Positions 12,996-27,817 of a DNA stretch of 64,000 nucleotides are shown here, piece by piece. The notes below the pieces were generated by a model. That model worked only from the letters and a program-made list of their open reading frames with translations. It had not been told where the DNA came from and made no database searches. The position numbers and the translations under genes were made by a program. The DNA is from Psettodes erumei (taxonomy: Eukaryota > Chordata > Actinopteri > Pleuronectiformes > Psettodidae): the NCBI GenBank assembly GCA_016785225.1, contig JAFBJZ010000854.1, forward strand, positions 310,001 to 374,000. Direction: 5' to 3'. Positions within the stretch are counted from its first letter, which is position 1. Each line of letters starts with the position of its first letter.

Positions 12996-15900
12996 AAGTC
13001 CCTCAGGCCCTGCCGGGTGGCTACCACGCTGTTCACGCCGCGAAACACCACACAGCCTAACACAGAGCAGAGACCACACGACAATCACACCTTCAAAGCG
13101 GCGCCTCGTATGAATTCAATCATACATTGCTTTCACTGCTCAGCTTGTAACGGTCATTTCTCCGTGAGTGATTTCCTGACAGGCAGTTGCTGGCCAACCC
13201 ACAGCGGCAGGTCACAGACTGTGTCAGTCAACGCAGTTCTGCACCTCAATTCATGATTGAATGGAAATTGCTGTCTTATGTCCTTGGCTATTTGTCAGTC
13301 TGGATGTTTTGTGTTTGTTTTTGCGAGGCAACCGCGCACAGTGACGTCACCATGAAGATGAGTTTGCTTGAGAGGGGTCTGACCTTCAGTCGATGTCACC
13401 CTGCAATCTGAAAGTGTGTGCATTTTCACAAACAAACCTATCAGAGGAGGCGAGGGTTATTTGTTTGTTCTGTGCTCATTCAGTGCAAAAAAGCCTCTGT
13501 GCTGTAAGGATTTTGGCCAATAATCAGGCAGATAATGTCTGTTCTGCTCAGTTAAAAAGAATGAATCGTGCACCGCAGAGCTGTTTCTCATACTTCTGTT
13601 TGGTCACGCTGCAGTTTTATGTGACATCGTCCCACTATTTTTATCTGTAAAAAAACTGAAAACCACCGGAAAACGACACGCCCCACCAGGTCACCTCAGA
13701 GGAATTGTGATTTATTTTAATTTTGCACGCAGTGTAACTACCATGCCAACACCTAATCTGCTGTTGGAGGACATGTCATTAGCGGTGAGCCAACCTGACA
13801 CAGAGCCCAGGAGCAATGACAAAAAGTTAATAGAGCAAACAAATGATGTCAAATGATCTAAAGTGGCGAACACTTTGTACCACTTCACACTACAGCACAT
13901 ATGATTCCCTCTATGCCTCTGCTGCGTCTAAACACACATTGTTAAAATATAACTGGTATTACTGAATATGTTCATGTGAGGAGAGTGGTCGTACATTTAC
14001 ATATTTGTAGTTTACTGCACTCTGTGTAAACGCTTCTAGTTTGTACCCCTCGTATCATCGTTTTTCATAAACCAAACTAAGACAGAAGCCAGGAATAACA
14101 TATGTCTGTGCTCAGATTTTATGATGTAAGATTTATTTAAAACATATATTATCAGTTATATGAGACTTCACTGATGTTACCTTGAATGACTTTGTGGTTT
14201 TGAATGACAATGTGTTTCTCTGCTCACTACAGTCTCAAACAGGCCAAAAGAATCCTTTTTATGGTGCAGTGAACATCTTATTTTTCATCTGGATGGTTTG
14301 AGGATGTCTTTGACGATTGGTTCTGTGACTTGTAACGACTATCAATACATGAGGGGTGCAAACTACGGTTGGATATCACTGTGTAATATCAAGCATTCAA
14401 GCAGTTCAAGCCGACACACAGAGGTGACGTCGCTACCAGTCGTATGACACCCAGTGCTAAGTGGATCTAATCGTTCCCCCATCCGCAGGTTGGCAGGGCG
14501 TTACAGTGGTATACTGTTTCTTTGTCAGTGTCTGTAGTGAACTGAGGCCGGAGGAAGTTTGATTAAACAGACGGTCTTGGTTAACAATGATGTACTGGAG
14601 GATTAAACAGCATGTGTGGGCTCTCTCCCCTCTGGTGAATTACTGGTAGGGCAAGCTAATGTTGCACAACAACCGGATGGTGTGGGCCAAGCTGTGTCTA
14701 ATTCCACAGAAACAGATTTGGAAAAAACAAATATAATGTTTTACATCTTAACACTGATATGTACGTCCGTTGACACGGACAGGATGTTTCAGTTCTTTGA
14801 AAGAAGTTGTTTGCGGACGCTGGTGTGAAGTTGAGAGCAATAAATAATCCCTCTGCGTACTGTATGCGCTTCTGTACATTCTGCGGCTGAATACATTTAG
14901 CATGCGCATAGCATTAGCATCCCAATTGAGCAACATTAGCAGCTGAGGACATTTGAGTGTTTGCAGAGGTATTACCGTCCCCTTCACAGTAAAGCTTGCA
15001 GGTGCCTGCTTGTTAACGTCAGCGTTGCCCACGGCAGCTCTTGTTCCTCACAAGCATCAGCCCCATAACGCTGACCGGATAAGGCGCTCGTGTCCGACCC
15101 TCACACCCTGCGGTCCTCTCTAATGTTGGGCCATCGCAGCGTCTGAATCTTTAATGCCCAGATGACATGTCCACAAAGGGAGAGGCCTCTTTAAATATGT
15201 AGCCTATCCAGTTGTTGTACCGGCGTCATTACCACGCTTATCTGCGCGTGGCATGCGATTCATAATTCATGTTTCTCAAATATTCTCTCAGATGAGTAGA
15301 CTGACTCAGAGAAATCTCATCCATCTCCACTGCAAACACATAGCCACATGTCCGACGAACTGCTCCAGATTTACCAAATTAGGGCTATTCGTGTACAGCA
15401 GTATTTACATTTATCAGTAAATGCAGGATTTTCTTGATGAATGCAAAAGTAGATCAAGGGGCCTGCGATGCTTTGATATCACTACCCACTGATTGTTTGG
15501 GCGTTTAGAATGCAAATACAGCCGCCTGCTTTTGCTGCGTTTAGTTGTTCGGTGGCCGATAAAAGCAGGTCGCATACACAAGCCCCATGAGCTGTGAGCG
15601 CCTACAAACAATGTTGACCCCCCCCCCCGTGCCTCTCCTTTTATGTGTGCACTTTACCATTTGTGGCAAGGTCAGTTACTGCAGCAGTAAAGATAAGTTG
15701 TATTTTATTATGGGTTCTCTTAAGCTGATGCCAAAGATGAGCTCTGTTCCTCCCGGCGTGTCTGAAAACACAATCCATGTAGTGCTGACAGTTGTGACTG
15801 TGGCAATGTTAACATGCCCAGATTTTCCAAAGTCAGTGGACACTTGGCTATGGCTTGAATGTTTCTTGGGCAGCTTTGTGTCGTAAATCCACAAAAAAAG

Positions 15901-16009
15901 ATCTCACACGCGACTCAGAGACGACTGAGCTGAGAGTAGCCATTTGACTTAATGTGAAGTTGTTTGGCAATATAAGGTGTGAAGAGGTGACCATGCAAGT
16001 GAAAATTTT

Positions 16010-16475
16010 TTTTTTAAAAAAGAGTAAACCTCTAATAAACCTCAAAAACAGAGCGGTCAGGCTGCAGTTTACAAAAACACACCAAAAGCCTGTAAACCAA
16101 AACAACCTGGTAGTCCTCTGGAACAAAGTTCAATGGACTGATGAAATTGATAACTCTGCCTTTATCAAAATGATGGAGAGAAGAAAGTATGGAGGAAAAG
16201 AAGAACAGCTCATGACCAGCAGCCACGACCTCGGTGGTTCTGTTCGGCTCGGGCACGTATGGCTGCCGATCGACCCGGCACACCGGCATTTATTGATGAT
16301 TCCACTGCTGATGGAAGCAACAAGATGAATGCTGAGTTTTACAGGAGCAGTCTGTCAACTCGGTTTGAGTCAAATGCATCAAAACTCATTGCACAACATT
16401 TCATCGTTCAGAAGGACAATGGTGCTCAACATGCAACCGAAACATGCAACAGTCTACAGCTGGTTCGACTGTAAG
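16010..16475 (+). mobile_element. Decayed Tc1/mariner-type transposase fragment
   Basis: Two overlapping plus-strand frames together resemble the C-terminal half of a Tc1-like transposase. The first contains an 'NRAVRLQF' segment and a 'WTDE' motif, which corresponds to the first catalytic aspartate of the DDE core. The second, shifted in frame, contains 'SNASKLIAQHFIVQKDNG', corresponding to the strand with the second catalytic aspartate (usually QQDNDPKH). The interval between the two is shorter than usual, the frame is broken, and I cannot find the terminal glutamate motif (PIENLW) downstream. I see no inverted terminal repeats. The copy is therefore dead. Confidence 0.65.
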
Positions 16476-17802
16476 AGTGAAGGAAAGATGTTTTCTAATT
16501 TCTGAGATAGTGCCAGACCAAATGTTCCTCCCTGGGTTATTGTCCACAGATATGTAAATCTTTAATCCTACTGGAGACTGTTTTAAGACGTCCGGCAGGT
16601 AAAAAAAAATGTTTACTGCATGAGGCACACATGCGGTGTCCAAGACATGGAGGGAGAATGCCAGGAATTTGTGACCAAGAACAAATCCACGGTCTCATTA
16701 GCGAATTATTTCAGAGCACATTAATATGACAGCATTATATAAAACAACAGCGTGTGATTGATTTGAGCTGGATTTAGATCCGAGCAAAAAAAAAAAAAAA
16801 ACATTTGTGCCAAATGTGACAGATATTTTTATATTCAACCTGCATGACAACAATTACACAAAGAATTAGACGGCAGCGTTTTGTTTTTTTTCTCCTCCTC
16901 TTGTGTAAATCCCATCAGAGCTGGCTGCATGCCCGGTGTGTGTTTTGACCCGGCGCAGTGTATCCAGGCTCTCAGGCTGACAGAGCAGAGATGGTGTGAT
17001 CATCTCTCAGTGGTGATCAGCTGTCAGCGGTGACAGCCAATGACACTTCTGTGACCTCCCAAAACACAACAGCGCGATGGGATAATTAGCTGGGTGGACT
17101 TACACACAGGCATAATGTTGCAGTGTGAATCCCACAGAATTCTGCTTTTTTTGATGTTGCCACTCAAGTTGAAGGAATTCCACGTTAGTTTGGAGTTGTG
17201 AGAGCAAGTTTTTAGTGCTGCTGTTCGTGCCACTGAGCCAAGCAATCTGGCGTTGAATGGAAGAAGAGCAGCACTTGAAGAGGTGATTGTAACAGAGAAA
17301 GACAGAGAGGGAGACCCGGCGAAAAAGGAGGATGACAGGAATGTCTTTTCAAATCAGGCAAGGTGCCTTTGATCAAATTGATAAGAACAAATGCTGGTCA
17401 CAGACAGGCAACACAATACTGTGCTTGAACTGGGCAGCTCTCTGAAAATAGCTGTTTTTGTGAATATAGAGTTGAGACAACCTCAACAATTTTCGCACAA
17501 AATATGTGGATCAATAAGTTGAATACAATTACCGCCGTAATTCCATTTGGTCTAGGAATGACAAAGAAGCTTCGTGGGTTTACGTGATTGTCTTCAGATG
17601 ATTGAATTTTTTATTTTACAAATCTCGTTGTGTGATGTCTTTAAAACAGACAGTGCTTAGAAATGGGGAACAAGGTCTGTCACCTTGTCAGAGAGGACAC
17701 AAGTGCGGTAAAGAAATGTTTTGCAACTCGCACCTGGCTCCAACCAGCCAACACTGCACATATCCCCACATTGTAAGCCTCATTAATTTCCTCAATACTG
17801 GT

Positions 17803-17825
17803 ACACACACACACACACACACACA
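17803..17825. repeat. (AC)n microsatellite
   Basis: A short uninterrupted AC run. Confidence 0.93.
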
Positions 17826-19364
17826 TTTAAAACCAGAAAAGAGGTCACATCTCCCAACACTTTCTCAGTTGTTGGATTATTATTAAAGATTGGCCTCGTC
17901 CTTCGTAATCACTTGGAATGACTTTTAAAGCTGGATGGTTGTGGACGGGTGATTCATGTGGTTTAATCAGTAGACACAGCTCCAAAATCATATAACTAAA
18001 AAAAGTGAAACAAAAAATGGAAATGAGTTGCAGCCAATAGTAAAATGTACTAGTATTAATAATAGTAAGTAATAGTACAAGTGAGATAGTATGCTTTGGT
18101 GTTTTTAACATGTTTTTAGCATCCTGTTCCGCTTAAATAAATGACCTTTGGTTCAGGTGACCCTGATACTCTCTGGAAACAACAAGTACAAAGGTAAAGG
18201 TACAAAATGCAAAGTACAAAATGTGTGCTATTGCCAGGGTGAACTTAAAAAAAGGCTGTTCCTTCCTCACATCAAGCTAGACCTTATAGTCCTTTAGAGA
18301 CCTGAACTATAGTATAGTTCAGGCCTCAGTGGATTGTCCTCTTTAGCGTTTAGTAACAGAATTCAACAGAGCTAAAAGTGCATTACTCATCATTTGTCAA
18401 TATTGGACAGATAGAGCAAGTGTTCACAGACAAAACTAATGATGTGGAGACGATGTCAAGGATTCCTCCTCAGGGGCAGCATTTCCTCTGGTCGTTGCAC
18501 CATTATACACACAGGGTTCAGCACTCATCAGCCTTTTACAGATATTACTGCATGTTGTTGATTTGGAATCCAGTTACAACATGGTAAACCAAAGATTCAA
18601 TCATAGGCTTTTTACTGAGCACATAATGAGTTAAAATGTATCATTTCAACGCAAGTTCTGAGTTAACAAGGACCACCGGAATTAATTGCTGAGATTAGGG
18701 GAAATTAGGGGAACAACTGCTGAATCAGCAGCCAGGCATTGACAATTTACATGAAGAGGAAGCAAAACAAACATATATAAACAATAGCAGACAGACAAAA
18801 TACAGTTGCGAAAATTCATCATATCATATCCTGCTGATACAGCTGGCGCAGAGAGGATGGATGGGTACAATGGAATAAAATACACAGATAGTACACAAGT
18901 CGAACACAAATAAGTCGCAGCAAAGAGAAGTGAGTTTTTAATCACAAATATACAAAAAGTCAGTTAATTTATTTACTCAAATCTCACTCAAACTGACAAC
19001 GTGCTCATGCAGATCATGATCACATCCCATAGTTCCCTGGGGTCTGTCTCATTAAGTGGGGCTCAAAAAACAGCATAAGGAACTTCCCTCCCTCAGAGTC
19101 AGAGTGTTAACAGGTCTGCTGGGATATTCACTGTTTCTCAGGGGCATCTTGACATTACAGCCTAATGGGAAACCACATCCCAACAGGCGCCTGCTCGAGC
19201 ACTCTTTGGCAATTGTCGGGTCATATGGCGTCAGAACAATCCCATGCTGACCCCTCACACCACAACAGCTGGCTGCTGCTCGGACACACTGACACATGGG
19301 GACATGCAAGTAAGCATGTGTTAATCACGCCACATCACGCTGTGTATTCTGGAGACTGCTAATG

Positions 19365-19680
19365 CAGTCTGGATGTTAGGTTTACAGACCCCCTTGATCC
19401 AGACTGATATATCTAGAAGGATTGGATAAACTGCCATGAAATGTCTAGTGAAATGTATCGACAGCTGTTGGATGGATTGGCATGAAATTCAGTAACCGCA
19501 TTCATGTTCACCACTGGATGATGACCCCTGAACTTCATGAACATCTTCTGTCATTATCAAGTCTAAATTCTGATTCAGTCCATGCTACGGTTTGTGACCA
19601 AATGTCAGCAAGACTAATCACATTCATCAGTCTGAAGTTGTACTTTGTGTATTATGTGAATTAGCAAATTTTAATACAGT
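19365..19680 (+). repeat. Teleost interspersed repeat, copy B
   Basis: The sequence follows a repeat family I know from many percomorph genomes: 'ttggatggattggcatgaaat', then a 'ttcatgttcaccactggatgatgac' segment, 'tgtgaccaaatgtcagcaagactaat', and an end resembling 'cagctgtactttgtgtttagtgctaattagcaaa'. It is longer than copy A near 11.9 kb and overlaps it in the middle segment. No coding capacity is visible. Confidence 0.7.
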
Positions 19681-22600
19681 GTTAATTGTTGACAGTTGAC
19701 TGACTAGAGTTGTATTGTGGTTGTATTTGACTGTATATTGGCTTCTGCTTTCACTGCTTTTGAACTCATCTCAAGTTCAAACAACAGCTTACATCCAAAC
19801 ATGATGCCTTAAGCAGAGCTTTCCTCACTGAAATGCACCTGTACCTGAGACATAACATTAACATTTACCACACATCAACCCTGGCTACAGCAAATATATT
19901 GGAGCATTGCTGTAACTCTCATGCGGTCCCACAGAGAGTGACTGACGAGGTGAGCATAATCGCGGCTACGGTTGGGTGATTCTTATCTGATAAATTAAAT
20001 GAGATGGAGAAATGATGGAATGCAAACCCAGCAATGCAGCAAAGAAACTCACTTTTTCTTTATTAGTCTCTCTCACTGCCTGTCTCTGACTTTTTGCTCT
20101 AAGCCCTGTCTTGTCACCATTGTGATGGGTGAGCAGTAGGAAAAGAAAAGTTGTATGGGTGTACTGTAGATACTGTATTTGTTTCTATCTTATTGACCTC
20201 TTCCAATTCTTTTGTACTTCCAACTCTTCATGTATAACTTACGATAAACTACTTTAAGTCAATAAAAATTCAAGACATTATTTTCTCTCACTTACAATAT
20301 AATGTTATAAAGATGCACAAAATGCAGTTTACTGGACCTTTTGTGAAAATTGTAATGTTTAACAATAGCCTGATAATATTTAAGTGAGTCTTAGTCATTT
20401 GCACATTGTGTTTTCTGCACACCTAGTGTCTCAGCACTGCAGATGCTAATTTACACGCCACCAAAGTTGGGAACAACGTCTTATTCCACTGTTGCACAGT
20501 CAGAACATGGGATCGCTTCACTGAGCAAACGCACGGGCTACATGCTGATTAGCTGCGTCTCTGCCCATCTGAAAACACCCAATTCATCAGCGACCAATTA
20601 CTGGTGACCTTTATTGACCTCAAAACTTGATATCAGAGGGATCTGTGGTAGAATGAGTGCCCTTTGCCTCATGCAATGAAGTGAGGCTTTAGGAGATTGT
20701 AAAGAGGTCTCACATTTAGAGTGCTCAATCCTCTGTCCTTGGTCAGCTTCAGTTACAAATGAGAATTTACTATTTTTTGTGTTTCAGTTATATACAGTCA
20801 GTGCGGAGAATCAGGTATATGATGAATGAGGCTGGTTTTGTACTTTTTTCCCTATAGTTACAGTATGTCCTCTTTTTTCACAGAGCCACATTGGGTTGAA
20901 CTTGCTTTGCTTGTTGTATAACAGTCTGGCAAAGCCACAGCCAAAGTGGAGCACAAAGCTGCTGCAAAATGCAATAAGAAAATAAGTTCTTACTGTACAT
21001 GTACTATACCTCTGGGTCTAAATGCAGCTTGTTAAGTGCCACTGAGCGCATGAATATGAGGGATGTGTTGGCCATTTTATTTATTTATTGTATTCATTAG
21101 TATAATTTATGTATAAGTTATAATTTATATATTTATACATTAGGTGAAAATATTATGCTTTGTTTGCTTTTTAAAAAAGAAGATTCTTGTTGTTTTGGTT
21201 TATATTCTATCTGAAGACTGTCAACTTCAACTAAGACATGAAAGAGTAGTGTAACAGTAACAGAATCACACATGTGCATACGTTTTCTCAAAGAATAATA
21301 ATCATCATATTAATATTTTACTACTTCTACATTAAATTACTGTAGGATGAAGTGGGGGTTGGATGAGATCTCAGGAAAAAAATCAAGCATGATTAATTCT
21401 TTTGCCGTACTTTTTGTATGTATATGCACATGAACTGTTTAAAAAAAACACGGTGAGCCAGTATCACCATCTTCATACATACAATACATCAGGTTTTGGT
21501 ATACGAGTTATGGCGGTAGTGTTGAATACCTCGCACTGTGTTTCAGAAGCCATTGGGGGAAAACAAAGCAATCGTTTACATAGTCACGACAGAAACGCTG
21601 GAGGCAGTAACTCATGCAGATAATTATAGATGACGCGAAATAGAATGTCCACCTAAGTTCAGCAACGAGGATCTACATATGACGTCATTAAACTGTGTCC
21701 GTTCTCGTGTTTTTCAACAGGAATTTATGAATCCAGTGAGGATTATGAGAAGGAACACTGTGGATGGCAAGTCCAGCCCGAAAGTTAGTTAACGCATACG
21801 GCTATAAGCCTTGAGATGATCACAAGGTTCATAATAATTTAGGGAAAATATTAATACACGATAGTTAGCTACTGTCTACGCATACCTGTTAATATATATA
21901 TAGTAGCATATAGAAACATCTGAATCCCATGTTAGCAAACACTAGAAACCAAACACAAGAGGCAGGTTCAAGCAGATGTAACAAATTAAGAGAAACTGCC
22001 CCAGAAATATTCCCAGTATTTTATGTTTGGAGGATTGCATCATATTTCATCTGAGGGTTAGTTTTATCTCAAACTAGTGTGAATTTATTATGCTCAAGGA
22101 CTGTGTAGTGCATTTTTTAAAATATCTTTTAAGTCCACGACTTTGATAAACTTGTGTCTTTAGGGATTAGAATCATTGCTTCCTCTCACAGTATGAGGGG
22201 GGTAAGCCTCTTAGAGATTAAAAGCAAATGTCCCTCTTCTCATAAGAAGTAAGAAAAATCTGTGAAAAATCTGGCCCATTCATTCCTTTGTTTTACTTAA
22301 TTCAAAGCCAAGCTACTGACATTTTGCAATATAATTATCCACTCTTTACCAATATAGGAAAAATGTGAGCCAGTAGTTGAGAAAAAGCACAGAGATGCCA
22401 GTGTCTTTAAAAAGGAGTAAGCACTGCCTTACATAACACTGGTAAGTCTGCTACATTGCCGGTAAATGAGTTCATAATTCTTCTCCCTTCATTTTGTGTG
22501 TTGAGCAACAACAAACACCCACAATTACAATTACAATAATCTGCAATTATTCTATGCAAATGAAAATGGTTTATGTCGGCACAGTCAGATCTGCTTCCCG

Positions 22601-23979
22601 TCGCTGCGTTTTACAGAGGTTTTACTGAGAGCACCTAGCAGGCCATCCGTAGCTACATAGTGTTTTCAGGGTGGATGAAATATCAAAAACATAGATGGCA
22701 ATAGCACAGATGTTTGACAGTTGCAGCTGGTTGCTGGTACACCATCAATAGGCAATCCACATGGCACCAATGAGAAAGCTTCTGACCTCAGATCAGTCAT
22801 GTGCTCACTTCATGGAAATACAAGTAGCCCACTTACCACCAGTAGGTGTGACCTTGCCGCCACTTGCCTGATGTGGCTGCTTTTCATTTTAATCGTTCTC
22901 CCCGTGGAGAACAGATGCAACCAGTGCAAACTGAGAGAGAAAACCTCAAACACCATTGTAGCTGCTGGTTGAAGCTTTGGCACAAGTGTCTCAATCAGAA
23001 ACACTTACATAACACTTATGACTAAAAAAAGATTCCTCAATGTGAAATGTTTGATGAATTTGAAGCAGGGTTATCACTGGGGTGGGCTGCAATACCAGAG
23101 CTGTAGCATGTGGTCGATGTGGAGTTTAATGTTTGAGGGGGTCAAACTGATTTTTTTTTTGTTTTACATATTTTGTCTTCACCTGTGGGGATCAGCTCAC
23201 TGTAAGACAACATCCAGATGTTTTAAGGTGGCTTGAGTGTTGCTCGATCTACAAAAGGGAGAGCAGAGCATGCTGCTTTACTTTGGATGAATCATGTTGC
23301 ATCTAATGGACCCACTCTGTATGATTTGATTCTAGTCATATGTCATTACCACATGTGGGATTTTTTGGGTGGAGAGTTGACACACATGTAATTAGATATG
23401 CACATTCTATATGCAGTAAATCATATATATTTTTAATATTCAATGAAATGTGTAAGTTTAATCCACATTCGACATTTTAAAAACCTCTCTCTATGTTTAT
23501 ATTCCATCCTTCTCTGCTTTGGCGGTAGAATTAATAGTTGGGAATGTTTACACAATGCCCATTTTCTTTGTTTCATCTGTTCTCATCTGTCTCTCTCAGT
23601 CTATCAGTGCTTTTTCCTTTGCTTTGTTCTTGGGTCTCATTGTGATGAATGATTTGCATAATTCAGCAAGTGGCATCTGCATGATTCCTGCACTGAACTG
23701 CATGAATCTGTCAAAACTATGTGCTGTTCAAAGTACCTTGTCTTGACAAATACTGGTCTTGTGTTTTGTTTATTTGATTGAGGAGGAGGAGGTGTATGAC
23801 CCCAGTCTGAAAAACAAACCTCGAATGAAATGTGGCAGGTCCAGGAAAGCTGAGACGTGAGATTGTTACGTGATGCTTGAGAGCCCTGAGAAAACAGGCT
23901 GTTCCCCTCTAACCTGCCGCTCCCAGTCCCAGTGGTTGACCGCTGAATCATGCTCCCTCTCGACACAAACTAACAGCAA

Positions 23980-24122
23980 ACATCCATCCATCCATTTCCC
24001 ACACCTGTTTATCCCGCGCAGGGTCACAGAGACCTGAAGCATATCCCAGCACACCCTGGCCGAGCTTTAACCTTGACGGGTCGACAGTCTATCACAGCGC
24101 TAGCACACACTCGCATCGATTT
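23980..24122 (+). repeat. 'ATCCATCCATT...TTATCC' teleost repeat, forward copy
   Basis: It begins with the characteristic 'catccatccatccattt' run, then 'ccacacctgtttatcc', 'gggtcacagagacctg', 'catatcccagca' and 'gtcgacagtctatcacagcgct'. This matches a repeat extremely common in ray-finned fish. A second copy in the opposite orientation lies near 26.5 kb. Confidence 0.8.
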
Positions 24123-26458
24123 AAGGTCACTCATTATCATAAATCATGTAGTCAAATGCTTGATTCCAATGCAGTGTACTGATGCTGATAAATGTATGAC
24201 AAAACATCAAGCAGAATGACCTTGGCAGCGCACATCTCAAATACAACTACAGGGTAAACCTGGATCGTCTGAGGAGTTAGGACCATGTTCTTGAGTCTGG
24301 TCAGCCTGCTTCCTCCCACACAGCCCCCACAGCATTGCCTGCTTTTTATTTTCATTTTCTTGAAGTTGAGTCATTGTTTGAGCACTGTGCATCGTCCGTC
24401 TTCATTGAACTCTGTACTTTATACTTTGTCCAGTTTTTGCTCCCCCACTCATCCCAATAAAAATTCCAGTGATAGAAATTAAGCAGCCATCTTGCTTGCC
24501 TCACCACGAAAGCTCTTAACGGCAGGGTATTTCTGGAGTCAGAGGAGAGGTCGTGGCAGGAATTGTAAATCGTCCCTTGGCTGTCAACCATTGAGCTGCT
24601 CTCCAGGTAAGTGACCATTTCGCCAATTGTTGGAAAAGACCTTTTCTCTTTACACATGATTCCATCAGATTTGTCACACATTTATACTGGTAGGTGCCTG
24701 TGTCTGTCTTTGAATGATTTAGCCATAACCTCTGGAAGAAACATATTTATCAGTCAGTAAAGTATATTAATAAGTGACAAGAACACATCATAATCAAGAA
24801 ACAACTGCCCAATTTTCTAAATGAGGCATTCACTCTAATGATTATGTCTTCACAACGAGCAAATATAATCCAGTCATTTTCATGGCATATTTATTATTGC
24901 TGCTTTTAAACAATCATGCATTGTTTCCCTGCACTCCATCCACTCTACATCGGAGGGCCTAATTTCCATTTATATTGCTACTTAACGCTCACATTCGCCC
25001 ATGGCGAGGTTAACTCAGGGGGCACCCTGACACAGCAGACCAGCTCTGCTGACATGTGTACTGAGATGACTCATCATGGGTCAACCGAATGTCAGTATGA
25101 CGGAGAGGTCAACTGACTGAAAAGAAGCTGATCTTAAATTTTTGACTTTAATGTGGCATTGTGGAATTGGGAAGTTTCCATTGTTTGTTTTAGATGTTTC
25201 TTAAAGGTATGTCTGAGTTTTAGAGTCATACCTAAGTCAAACCATAAATACACTTTATTGCCCTTATTAAAAATGTATCCAGATACATTCCAGATACTCT
25301 TCATGTTCATTCAAGAATACAAGAAAAGTTAACTGACTCTTTTTAGTAAATTTGGTTCCAACAAAAAAACTTATTTTTTTCAAATTCTAAGGCTGAAAAT
25401 TTTAAATAAAAATCAAATCTACACAGGCATACTATTCAAATTACATAGCAATTGCTGATTTGTTCACTGAATTTTCTTGAAATTTGGCTGATGTTGAATA
25501 TTGCTCAGTCAGATGTTTTAAGTGGACAGCTTAAACAAAACCTTTTTTTTCTTTTTTGTCAGCGGTCAGACAACCCGAGAATCACACTCAATCTACTGGG
25601 AGCTTGACAGAAAATTTTATGTGCGCAGAGACAAATCATGTGGTTACTGTTATTGTCCCAAGTGTAAATCTAGCTGACGAGGGCTGCACGCTGGGCCTCA
25701 AATCACCTGCTGTGACTCCTTCTCCTGCAGCATCACTTCACAGTAACTGAGAGGCCCTGTGAGTTACATAGCACAACACAGATGCCTTCATTGTTACAAG
25801 TGCTGCTGTGTGTCAGTCCACCATGACTAAAGTTATCAGCTAATTTACTTACTGCTATTTACAGGCACAGAGCTACAGTCTACCATGGCCTCCACATACA
25901 GCAGTATCTGAGTTTCTGAGGTTTCAGGCAACATCTTCAGTGTTGCCTGGGCAGAGGCATCCAGGCTGCAGGAATTCCCAGTGGATTTCTGGCTGAGGTA
26001 ACATTTCTTCACCTCTACACAGGTGCATTAACAGCTGGAGTGTATTGGTCCAGACTGCTGCCTCATTGAGACCCTATGGTACAACCTTAAAAGCACTGAC
26101 GCTATAGCGCTGCTTGCAATTGTGTTATCAAGCTACTTGCAGCCAGGTGACTGATATAGGCACTTTAAGATGGATAGACTGAACTAGAACAACAACAGAT
26201 ATCCACAAATAGGTTACATAAAATACAATTTGCATTTCTGATTGCATTTCCAGTTTACTCTTCCACCACTTTTTTGATAATTTGACTGATTATATAACTG
26301 TTTCCATCATTCTTAAGCAAAGATGCCAAAAATAAGTACTTTCAGTTGGTTAGTCAGACAAACATGTACTCTGATTACATTATCTCAACATCTTGGTTAT
26401 TGTGTTGGGGCTTTTTCCACTATTTCCTTTTAAGTATTTAAGATCAAATGAGTCCTTT

Positions 26459-26575
26459 TATAGACTGGTGACCTTTCCAGGTTGTACCCCGCCCTTGCCC
26501 AGTGTTAGCTGGGATTGGCTCCAGCACCCCCACAACCCTGCATGGATAAGCTGTATGCAAAATGGATGGAAGATC
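26459..26575 (-). repeat. 'ATCCATCCATT...TTATCC' teleost repeat, inverted copy
   Basis: Read on the minus strand this gives 'cttccatccattttgcat', 'gcttatccatgcagggttgtgg', 'gggtgctggagccaatcccagc' and the 'caggtcaccagtct' end typical of the same family as the copy at 23980. The short plus-strand open frame across it is a shadow. Confidence 0.8.
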
Positions 26576-27776
26576 AAATTATTTATTGATTAATTTAGAA
26601 AATAAATACTAGATTTACTGATACTGAATAATTTTGGTTGTGGCTGTAGTGTCCCTGCCATTGTTGAACACTTGAACCAAATTTCAGTCACACTCCTACT
26701 GTCTTGTGAGTTTGTGTGTTCATGTGTAGAATGATACAGGCATCTGCACTGGCTGTCCTGTCAAAGATGGTTGAGTTGATGAGACTTGGTTTTAGCGTTG
26801 TTTGGAAGAGTCCATCGGCTGTCTCGTAACATTTGAGTCTAGCTTGACAGAATGGTGATACCCTTATCTAAAAATATCCTGCTTTCAGTTTGAACATGAA
26901 CAAGTTTCAAACGGAGAGTGGGTCTAAATCACTTTAAATGCTTCTTGATGAATTTTATTCTCTTTCTGGTTGTTAACATGTGTGTATTGTGTTTGAATGG
27001 GTCTCTATCATGATGTAGTTATATTACAGTGTTATGAGTTTAACACTGTAACTCTTCCAGCTGTTTCCTAATTTCTTAAGGACACATTAATAATCACCCA
27101 TGTCCCCACTGGCACTGGCGGAGCCTTTTATTTTATGTTTGAAGAAAGAGGAATTTGCAGTTCCTTCTGATACACACATACACAAAATATGGTGGGAAGA
27201 ACCCACCTACCAAAACACACAAATATAAAACATAAAGATCTGCAGCTGGCAAGCCCCTAATTATATATATATTTACAGTAAAAGTAAGTGACTTTGAGCA
27301 CAAGTGCAGCTCATTATAAATGACACTTTAAGTCAGCTTTAGAACAGGTTGATATAGAATTGCTGGATGGCTGCATATCTATAGGTCATGCTGAAAACTG
27401 CAATATACAAAATTTTCTTCTAATTAGACTAAACCTTAATTATCAGTTTTTGACCCACACTGCAGTCCTGTGGGGTAAGAGAACAGAAGAGATAGAATCA
27501 CTTTAATTGCAAATGGCCAATTAAGAGCCAAAAGATTTGCCCATGGATCTTGAAGTTCAATGGCAATGGGTTCTCTTGTGTCCTGTGCAATGAGCTAATG
27601 CCTCACCATCTACTGGGGAATAGCAGAGGTGAAACATCTCATTAAGTCAATAACACCATTAATTTCTGGGCTGTTTTACAATGACATTACATTCCAGATG
27701 ATGCCAGACTATCTAAAACTTCTCTGTACTGACTCAGATTGACCTCTAAATGAACAAATGATGTGACACATATGTA

Positions 27777-27780
<4 letters not shown>

Positions 27781-27814
<34 letters not shown>
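27781..27814. repeat. (TG)n microsatellite
   Basis: An uninterrupted TG run of about 17 units. Confidence 0.95.
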
Positions 27815-27817
<3 letters not shown>

